A stretch of 64,000 bases of DNA from Microcebus murinus (lineage: Eukaryota > Chordata > Mammalia > Primates > Cheirogaleidae): assembly GCF_040939455.1 (NCBI RefSeq), contig NC_134108.1, positions 53,505,501 to 53,569,500 on the forward strand, written 5' to 3'. Numbering within the stretch: position 1 is the stretch's first letter; every line of letters starts with the position of its first letter. Made by a program: the position numbers and the translations under genes. The notes under the pieces were generated by a model. It worked only from the letters and a program-made list of their open reading frames with translations. It made no database searches and was not told the DNA's origin. Positions 56,501 through 64,000 of the stretch are shown piece after piece.

Positions 56501-58289
56501 ATGTGATCTTAAATTTTATGTGTGTCTGCTTGTCTTTATTTTGACCTAAAAATAATGAAAAGATGACACCTCATGGAGGGTTTGCAAAACATGCCAGAGA
56601 AAACCTGCGCCTGCTAGGTTTCTCCAGCCCCAGCTGGCTGTTAAGGCAGCAAACGAGGACAGAAGACAATAAATGTCAATGGCACTTGACAGAGCACATG
56701 ATATTGATAAACTCTAACTATTGTTGCCAGATGGCAGCTTTCCCATAAAGCGTTGTCCTCAAGAAAGTTCAAATACCTCATTTTTACCAAGGCTTCTTGA
56801 AAAAAGACTTTTGTCATGTTCTGTTGGAATGTCACGTTCATACCTATTAAACAGAATATAGAAAATAAGAATTCCTCAAAGTGTTCCTTAAGAGATGTAT
56901 AAGAGGAAAGGTGGAGCAAGCATTTGAGTCTCAGAACATCAGCAGGTAAACTCTTTCCCAGAAGGGATTGAAGGCTGCCCTTAACCTCTCACAGAAAACC
57001 TGCCTAGGTCAACGACCCAGAGAATGTCGAGAATCCTTGAACTTGGGTCTAGGGAAATAAGCTGTCTTTGATGAAAAGGAATCTTTCCAGACATTACACC
57101 ACTCAGATTGTTCTTTTGTTTAATGCAAAGTAAACATCTAAAATTTCTTGAGAATGAAGGTGGTGCAGAATCAAACACAAGGAACCATGTAAATAATTAA
57201 TAGAGCAACATTACAAATGTGTCTGGATAAAGATGACCATGATTCCTATGATGCTTTATCTTCACCTCCATAAGGGTATTTGTTTATACTATTTTGTAAG
57301 AAAAAAGGGTGAGCGTTAGTGTTATTATAGCCACGTCTGTACCTAAATAATAGACAGTTTCTCATAGATTAACCATACAATATTAAATAATTGTATACAG
57401 GTCTTAGCATCACTATAAAGAAGAATTTATGTGAGCCTGTGAATATACATTTTTTAATGTTTGAAGTTGATTTTATGAAGGCATTTCAAAGGTTTTTGAA
57501 CCCACAATTTTATCTGTCAGGGTACTATAGCACTTATGCTGTTGCTTTATTTTGGTTCAAATATAAATGATATTATGACATGGAACATGAAGTTGATACT
57601 AAATGAGATAGGGTAGGGCTATAACATAAAGCAGTGAAGACAGATGTGAGTGAGGCAGCATGAAAATTAGAACTTTTTTTTAAAAAGAATATAAATGAAA
57701 TAGTGATTTAATATATATCAAAGGACATGCAAGACCAGGTTCCAACAAGATTCTATTAAAGTAATTATAAATGAGAAAATATTTAACAACTGATATTCAG
57801 GTGAAGTTCAACTTTGGGTGTACTACAGGAAAAGTTGAAGATTGAAGAGTGACGATTTAATAGATAAAAAGATAGAGGTTTTCTGACATATGAAAAAAAA
57901 ATAGGCTAATACTGACCTTTATCAAGAGAAAGGAAAATCATAAATACTGTCATAAATGTCTATAAAATACTTTCTTAAAAATCTGATAACTAATATAAAG
58001 CATACAATGAAAAAATTACTTCTAGATAATGTGTCTGATGTCTGATTTACTAATCTACAAATGAGGGAAGGGAGCAAGTTATTTCTAAGGCTTAATTCAT
58101 AGAATTTTAAACTTATAATTAGAAAGAGTACAGTGTTTTGTGGTTTCATTACCACTTTTAAGAGGGGAGAATCTCTTAAGGAGTGTCACGGTAGCTCTGA
58201 AGTTGTGAAATTAACTCAAGTGCTAACAAAACCATTTCAGTTCCACATCCCCATCTCAGTGACTGATCATAGCCTAGGCTTAACCATTA
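56501..58289. other. Unique DNA, no feature seen
   Basis: Mixed then AT-rich sequence. Open frames at 56563-56748 (plus) and 56641-56919 (minus) overlap on opposite strands and have no motif. Confidence 0.5.
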
Positions 58290-58650
58290 TTTATTTTATT
58301 GTAAATTGACAGATTATAGTTGTTACATATTTATGGCATAAAATGTGATATGATTAATGAATGTGACTTGAAATAGTTAATCAAATTAATTAGCATATCC
58401 ATCACTTCAAATACTTATATTTGTGGTGAAAACATTTGAAATTTACTCTTAGCAATTTTGAATTGTGCAATACACTATTAACTACATTCACCACACTGTA
58501 ATAAATATATATAAAAAAACCTTATTACTTCTTTCTAACTGAAGCTTTGTACCCTTAAACCATCACTCACTGTCCCCCCATCCTCCAGCATCTGGTAACT
58601 ACCATTCTCTCCACTATTAATCATATTTTATGCTTTGAGATGAATGCTGT
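58290..58650 (-). mobile_element. L1 3'UTR fragment, antisense
   Basis: TTGACAGATTATAGTTGTTA, CATATTTATGGCATAAAATG, TCAAATTAATTAGCATATCC, TTGTGGTGAAAACATTTGAA, TCTTTCTAACTGAAGCTTTG, TACCCTTAAACCATCACTC and CATCTGGTAACTACCATTCT match the reverse complement of an L1MA/L1PB-type 3'UTR in order. Confidence 0.85.
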
Positions 58651-59202
58651 CAGGGATGAGGCATCCCAGGATTCAGCCTCAAGATAACCTTATGATAAGG
58701 GTGGCTCTTAAATTGAAGTCTAATTCTAATAGTAGGATTTCCATATTGTTTTTTTGTGGCCATATCTATACTTAGTATGTGTTCTGATAACTGGAGTCCT
58801 ATAAGGTTCCCTTTTGCCTAGACCTTTGACTCAATAATCGGCTCAGTCCTTCATTCTTATAGCAATTGACCAGTTTTTCCCTTGTTCTTGTAGGGGCTAT
58901 TAATAACCACTGGGCTATGCAGGTAAACCTCAGACTCAGAAACCTAAAATCAGGTGTAAATACTAGGGCTGGGGATTGATGGTATGTGAGCAATCCAAAA
59001 TCTAAAAGTGCTTTCTATGATGGACCTGCTTGGTCAACGTCATCTATACTCATGCAGGTGTCACTGAGGAGTCTGGGCTTGCCTGGTGTTCCCTGGGCAG
59101 GGTTCCTTTCCCTCTACTCCTACTGCCCTCCTCAAAGTCATCTGATCATGAAGGCTCACACCAAACCGTAAGCTAGCAGAGCTGGTTATTTTTCATTCTG
59201 TC
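58651..59202. other. Unique stretch
   Basis: Nothing recognised. Confidence 0.45.
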
Positions 59203-60040
59203 TTAGTTTGGATTTCTCTGAAAGGAAAACCTGAGACAAAGACTTGGGTACATATTATTTATTTGGGAGGTGACCACAGGTGTAGGTGTGGGGAAAATAT
59301 GGCTTTAAGATTGGTGCATTACTGATGTCACTGCTATATGCAAGATGAGTTCTATTTCACCAGGAACTCTGTCACGCAAAGAAAATGCTTTCAACCAATG
59401 TCTGTGTGAAAAATGGGGATCTGAGTATTAATCTGCTATACAGCTACCATTCCCATGGGCTGAGATGTTCCCATTCTCCTCAAAATTTTCTCTGCCTTTC
59501 TAGGCTGCCCTTGGTCACTTTGAAATAGTTTTGGTTTCTATTTTTTCTGGTGCATCCTCTCCAGCCCCATCCTCTGAGACATAGGGGAATCTATTCAACA
59601 GATTAATGGCCATATTCTAAGTGCCAGGGGCTTTGATGATATCTTTTTCCTAGTTTTTACATTTAGCCTGATCTACTTGATTTTATTTATTTTCAGGGTT
59701 ATTCAGGTGAAGAGAAGAGGGATATTAATATAATGGGGTCCTTTCAGTCATTGCATCTTTAAAGATTTCTCCTCCTCTAAGACTTCCAAGGCAACAAATA
59801 CCGGACAACTCCATAATCCTTATGATTATATTATTATCTTATACTGTTCAAGTGCTAGAATTACTGTCTAACTGAATGCTTTTTCCTCCACTGTTATCAG
59901 AGTCTTAGTCACTGTGATGCTACAGCCCACCCGTGTTTACCACTAATAGTATTTAATAGATGTTCTCCTCTATCTGGTGGGTGATTTAGGTCCAGAATCT
60001 CATCCTGAGGGTCTGTGTTCAGGACATTTCAGGAACCAAC
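59203..60040 (+). repeat. LTR-like unit, first of two related copies
   Basis: It begins TGTCTTAGTTTGGATTTCTC, then ACCTGAGACAAAGACTTGGG, TTTATTTGGGAGGTGACCAC and ATTACTGATGTCACTGCTAT. The same blocks recur at 60041 onward: TGTCTTAGCTTGAGTCCCCT, CCTGAAACAATGACTACCTG, TTATTTTGGGAGGAGTCACT and TTATTGAGGTCTCTGCTATA. The two are therefore diverged members of one family. The wording is that of an old mammalian LTR. The right part of this copy (59500-60030) has no clear counterpart in the second and may be internal sequence. Confidence 0.5.
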
Positions 60041-60880
60041 TGTCTTAGCTTGAGTCCCCTGGAGAGTAGAGCCTGAAACAATGACTACCTGACACAGCAG
60101 GTAGTTATTTTGGGAGGAGTCACTCCAGGAAACAGGAATGACTGAGTGGAGAAAATGTGACAGGACATATTAACATAAGGCTGTGTTATTGAGGTCTCTG
60201 CTATAGGCAACAAAGGCTCAATTCTGTAGGTACCGTGAGAGCACACAATGCCTACAAGGTGTTTGAATTGGCTTGTTGCTGCTAAGCTGTCTTGAAATCC
60301 TGGATAATAATGAGAGATAAAAATAATGAGAGACTGAGAGCTGTTAATAAGTGAGCTAAATGTAAGAACCAAAGAACTTCTGAGGCAGCCTATAAAGAGA
60401 CCTTTAACACCTATAGTGGAAAGGCAGACATCACAGGCTGAAGTTCGAGAGTTCAGACATTTGAATGCTCAGATGAGGCAGGTCTCTCATGGAATGTCAG
60501 GGCCCTAGTGGGGAAAATATGGAAATATGAATGATAGGAGAAGATATTTGGGTGAATGCCCCTCAAGATGATTAGAATATCCTTGAAATTCTATGGGCAT
60601 GCAGAAGTAGCCCACCCTCCCTGAGCAAGAGCTAGCATTTCTGTTGTGCTGGTAGGTGCTGCCAAGCCTGAGCATTCCTTACATTAGTAGAAGTCCAGGA
60701 TGCTTCTGCCCAACCTTCTCTTTCACTGGGGTAAAATTGCATAGCAGTTTGATGGTGCTCCTAATCCCACCTAGCTCCCTTTCTCTGACATAGTGATTTT
60801 TCCTAATACAATCTTTGCACTTTTGATCCTGTCTTGGTGTTTGGTTTTTGGAGGACCAGCCCTACTACGTGAAAAGAGAA
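60041..60880 (+). repeat. LTR-like unit, second of two related copies
   Basis: It starts as described for the copy at 59203. Its end resembles an LTR terminus with polyadenylation region: AATACAATCTTTGCACTTTT, GATCCTGTCTTGGTGTTTGG, then GGAGGACCAGCCCTACTA ('...cctggcatctgcttcccagaggacccgactaaca' in related LTRs). No coding part was seen. Family name not assigned. Confidence 0.5.
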
Positions 60881-61599
60881 TTGAGAAATTGGTCTAAATC
60901 TGATTAGAACAAAGCAAACAAAACAAAAACCTAGATAAACTAGGCCAAATTATTTCACTTACCATCCTTTAGTAGGCATCAAAGGGAGAAGAAAGTTAAA
61001 GATGGAAGGAAGAATTGAACAGCAATCAAAAATAACATAAAGTGAAATGATAAAACAATCATAAATCTAAATCAGAAAGGATATTAAGCAGTTTAAAATG
61101 GGATACCAAGGAAGAGAACTAGGAATATGACAGTAGGAAACACAAAACAAAACAAAAAAAGAGAAAGAGCCTACAAAAGCTAGTTCTCCTAAAATGAAGT
61201 CATGTTCTGTGGAATAGGGAAGTTGTGATTCAATAGAAGGATCCAAAAGGGCACAGGACAAACATGGTTATGAGTGATCGATTATTAATAGAAATACATA
61301 CCTGCAGCAGTTTAGTCCTTTGTGTGTTATCTCAATGCTGTATTTGTTAATCTCAAACCTACAATGCTATAGCTCTAAGCTACATATGGTTATAACATCT
61401 GAAATCGATATTTTTTGTTTATATCAGAAATGGCACATGGGTAAGTCTTTTGTTAAGATGAAATCTGATTGAATCATTAAGCAGTTTTGTTGTTCTGGGG
61501 ACGCTTCCCCAGAAAGGTGAAAAGCTACCTGCGTCTACAGCAGGCAGGCATTTCTTATGTTGAATCCCCTTAATTAAATGACATTATAATTGATACACA
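60881..61599. other. A-rich stretch before the L1 cluster
   Basis: A-rich sequence (AAACAAAACAAAAACCTAGA, ACACAAAACAAAACAAAAAA) that may be diverged sense L1 ORF1 or tail sequence, but I cannot align it with confidence. Confidence 0.3.
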
Positions 61600-61748
61600 T
61601 ATAAAAGATTATTAGAGACTGCTATGAGCAATTATATGTCAATAAATGGGAAAACCTATAAGAAATGGATACATTCCCACCAAATTTGAGGAAGAAATCC
61701 AGGACTTAAACAAATTGAAAACAAGTGATGAGATAGAAGCAGTCTATG
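61600..61748 (+). mobile_element. L1 ORF2 fragment (before the RT domain), sense
   Basis: CTATGAGCAATTATATGTCA, AAATGGGAAAACCTATAAGA, AATGGATACATTCCCACC, TTTGAGGAAGAAATCCAGGA and AAGTGATGAGATAGAAGCAG match sense L1 ORF2 where the endonuclease and RT domains join. The fragment ends abruptly at about 61748, where antisense L1 begins. Confidence 0.75.
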
Positions 61749-62470
61749 CTTGAGAATGACCCATGAGCTGAGAAGAAGGTGTAATCTGCAGCTGTTGGGT
61801 GAATCATTCTGTAAATAGTTATTAGATCCATTTGGTATATAGTGCATGTTGAGTCTAATGTTTCTTTGTTGGTTTTTCTGTATGGATGATCTGTCCAATG
61901 TTGAAAGTGGAGTGTTATGGTCTCTAATAATTATTGTATTGGGGTCTGTCTCTCTCTTTAGATCTGATAATATTTGTTTTATATATCTGGATGTTCCAGC
62001 ATTGGGTGAAAATATATTCAGAATTTTTATTATTATATCCTCTTTTTGAATTGATCCTTTTATCATTACATACTGACCTTTTTTTCTTTTTACAGTTTTT
62101 GTCTTGAAATTTATTTTATCTGATAGAAGTATAGCTACTCCTGCTATACTTTGGTTTCTATTTACATGAAATATTTTTGCATCCCTGTATTTTCAGTCTG
62201 TCTACATCTTTATAGGTGAAGTGGATTTCTTACAGACCACACATTGTTGGCTCTTGTTTTTATACCCATTCAGCCACTCTATGTCCTTTGATTGGAGAGT
62301 CAGTCCATTAATATTCAATGTTATTATTGACAGGTAAGGACTTACTACTGCCATGTTGTTGTTTGATTTCTGGTTGTTCTGCAGTTCTATCTTTTTTTTC
62401 CCTTCCAGTCTTCCTTTGTTAAAGGTGATTTTCTCTGGTAGTGTTTTTTTAATTTCTTGTTTTTTTATTT
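61749..62470 (-). mobile_element. L1 ORF2 endonuclease region, antisense
   Basis: The minus strand reads the start of L1 ORF2. One piece holds YLSIITLNINGL with SIITLNINGL, the first beta strand of the endonuclease with its catalytic Asn. A second piece holds MIKGSIQKEDIIIKILNIF, then GTSRYIKQILSDLKRETD, then the altered metal-site block IIIRDHNTPLSTLDRSS (family form GDFNTPLSTLDRS). Frames are broken by indels and stops, so it is not functional. Upstream of the ORF2 start, near 62400-62470, is the Lys-rich inter-ORF region. Confidence 0.88.
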
Positions 62471-63688
62471 TTTGTGAATCTGTTGTAGGTTGGTTTTTTT
62501 TTTGTTGTTGTTTTTTTTTTGTCAATCTCCCTTCTTTTATTTCAGCATATTATAGGGGTATTAATGTTTAGGTTACACGTGTTGCCTTTCCCCACCTTTT
62601 CCCCGGAGTCAGAGCTTCAAGCATGTCCATTCCCCAGATGGTGGGCTTTGCACTCATTATATATGTATATGCCCATCTCCTCCTCCCCACTCCCATCTGC
62701 CCAATGCCCGATAAATGTTATTCCTATATGTGCACTTAGGTGTTGATCAGTGAAACCAATTTGCTGGTGAGTACATGTGGTGTTTATTTATCCATTCTTG
62801 GGATAATTCACTTAGTAGAATGGGTTCCAGCTTTATCCAGGAAAATACAAGATGTGCTATATCACCATTGTTTCTTATAGCTGAACAGTACTCCATGGTA
62901 TAAATATAGCACATTTTATTAATTCACTCGTGTATTGATGGGCACTTGGGTTGTTTCCACATCTTTGCAATTGTGAATTGTGCTGCTATAATCTTTCGAG
63001 TGCAGGTGTGTTTTTTATAGAGTGTCTTTTGTTCTTTTGGATAGATGCCCAGTAATGGGATTGCTGGATCAAATGGTAGGTCTACTTGTATCGCTTTAAG
63101 GTATCTCCATATTGCTTTCCACAGAGGTTGTATTAGTTAACAGTCCCACCAGCAATGTAGGAGTGTTCCTATCTCTCCGCATCCATGCTAACATTTATTG
63201 TTTTTGGACTTTTTAATAAAGGCCATTCTTACTGGAGATAAGTGACATCTCATTGTGGTTTTGATTTGCATTTCCCCGATGATTAGAGATGTTGAGCATT
63301 TTTTTCATATGTTTGTTGGCCATTATTCTGTCTTCTTTTGCAAAGTTTCTGTTCATGTCCTTTGCCCACTTTTTGATAGAGTTGTTTGATTTTTCCTTGC
63401 TGATTTTCCTGAGTTCTAAATAGATTCTTGTTATCAGCCCTTTATCAGATGTGTAGTTTATGAAATTTTTCTCCTATTCTGTAGTTTGTCTCTTTGCTCT
63501 TGTGACAGTTTCTTTGGCTTTGCAGAAGCTTTTTAATTTGGTCATGTTCCATTTATTTATTTTTGTTGTTGCTGTCTGTGATTGCCTTTGGGTTTTTCTT
63601 CATAAATTCTTTGCCTAGGGCAATGTCTAGAAGAGTATTTCCAACATTTTACTTTAGAATTTTAATAGTTTCCACACCTTAGGTTTAA
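62471..63688 (-). mobile_element. Lemur-lineage L1 3' end (ORF2 C-terminus and 3'UTR), antisense
   Basis: The left end is a T-run (the reverse complement of the poly(A) tail, about 62490-62520), followed by the 3'UTR GTCAATCTCCCTTCTTTTAT, TCAGCATATTATAGGGGTAT, CAGAGCTTCAAGCATGTCCA and TTATTCCTATATGTGCACTT. It continues into the ORF2 end: TGGCTGAACAGTACTCCATGG-like sequence, AATGGGATTGCTGGATCAAA, CCCACCAGCAATGTAGGAGT, GATTTGCATTTCCCCGATGA and TCTTTGCCTAGGGCAATGTC. The 3'UTR wording is that of lemur L1. It is 5' truncated at about 63688 where another L1 3' end starts. Confidence 0.88.
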
Positions 63689-64000
63689 GTTTTATTTCAA
63701 GATATTATGGGGGTGCAAATGTTTTTGGTTACATGGATCACTTTTGTAATACTTGAGTCAGAGCTATAAGTTTGCCCATCACCCAGATAGTGTTCATTGT
63801 ACCCATTAGGCAGGTTTTTGCTTATCCCCTCCTTCTCTCTCCCCACTGCTTGATTTCCACTGAGTTTTACTTTCCTCTGTGCACATGTGTGCTCATCAGT
63901 TAGTTCCAATTTAATAACATGTGGTGTTTGTTTTTCCGTTCTTTATATGCTTAGCCCTAGGACAATGATCTCCAGTTCTATCCAAATTGTTGCAAAAGGA
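63689..64000 (-). mobile_element. Third L1 3' end, antisense, runs off the window
   Basis: TTTTATTTCAAGATATTATG, GGGGTGCAAATGTTTTTGGT, TGCCCATCACCCAGATAGTG and ATGTGGTGTTTGTTTTTCC form another strepsirrhine-type L1 3'UTR, related to but different from that at 62543-62760. No poly(A) tract precedes it: the L1 at 62471-63688 abuts its first bases. The rest lies beyond base 64000. Confidence 0.85.

Noticed and set aside
1..64000. CRISPR arrays, bacterial operons, riboswitches, phage genes
   Set aside because: The window is primate nuclear DNA by its Alu, L1, MIR and L2 content; no such structures occur.
1..64000. tRNA, snRNA, Y RNA or rRNA genes and obvious processed pseudogenes of known genes
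   Set aside because: I looked for characteristic boxes and sequences and found none, apart from the Pol III boxes inside the two Alus.

Overview
This window looks like nuclear genomic DNA of a strepsirrhine primate, most likely a lemur. Two SINEs (43480-43813 and 55608-55938) are dimeric Alu elements whose middle linker carries an extra AT-rich segment (around AAATTAATTGACCAACTAAA), a form I know from lemur Alus rather than from monkeys or apes. The L1 3' end at 62500-63688 also looks like a lemur-lineage L1. The rest is old repeat debris shared by placental mammals: L2, MIR, MLT1-type LTRs, MER5A, Tigger and L1M. The base composition is AT-rich and microsatellites are common. The species and locus cannot be named from the sequence alone. 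No protein-coding gene, exon chain or structured RNA gene could be supported. The open frames present are short and almost all lie in repeats, microsatellites or unremarkable DNA, so the window reads as intergenic or deep intronic. Layout: 0-20 kb is mostly old L2, MIR and MLT1 fragments separated by unique AT-rich DNA. 20.3-24.5 kb is a repeat cluster: an antisense L1 3' part, a sense L1 5'UTR/ORF1 part, another antisense L1 3' part, then an LTR-like element with a perfect 63-bp tandem duplication and a compound microsatellite. 25-36 kb holds MIRs, an L2 tail, MER5A, an L1 tail and a long unique stretch with one 178-codon open frame. 37-38.5 kb is an antisense L2 split by an LTR. 41.5 kb and 49.4-50.3 kb are unique segments that could be conserved regulatory DNA. 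43.5-44.8 kb is an Alu followed by antisense L2 RT sequence. 50.8-53.3 kb is a DNA-transposon cluster: a hAT remnant, a 444-bp inverted-repeat element, and a Tigger element with both ends. 59.2-60.9 kb holds two related LTR-like units. 61.6-64 kb is a pile-up of L1 fragments that runs off the window. The most interesting object is inside the Tigger element. A 555-bp insert (52077-52631) contains an internally deleted mariner transposon plus about 200 bp of non-mariner sequence, ends in a polyadenylation signal and a poly(A) tract, and is flanked by a 15-bp target duplication at an L1-endonuclease-like site. It therefore looks like the RNA copy of a DNA transposon, moved by the L1 machinery into a second DNA transposon. 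There are no operons or pathways here; the features are related only by insertion order. All repeat names rest on recalled consensus sequences and not on a database search.
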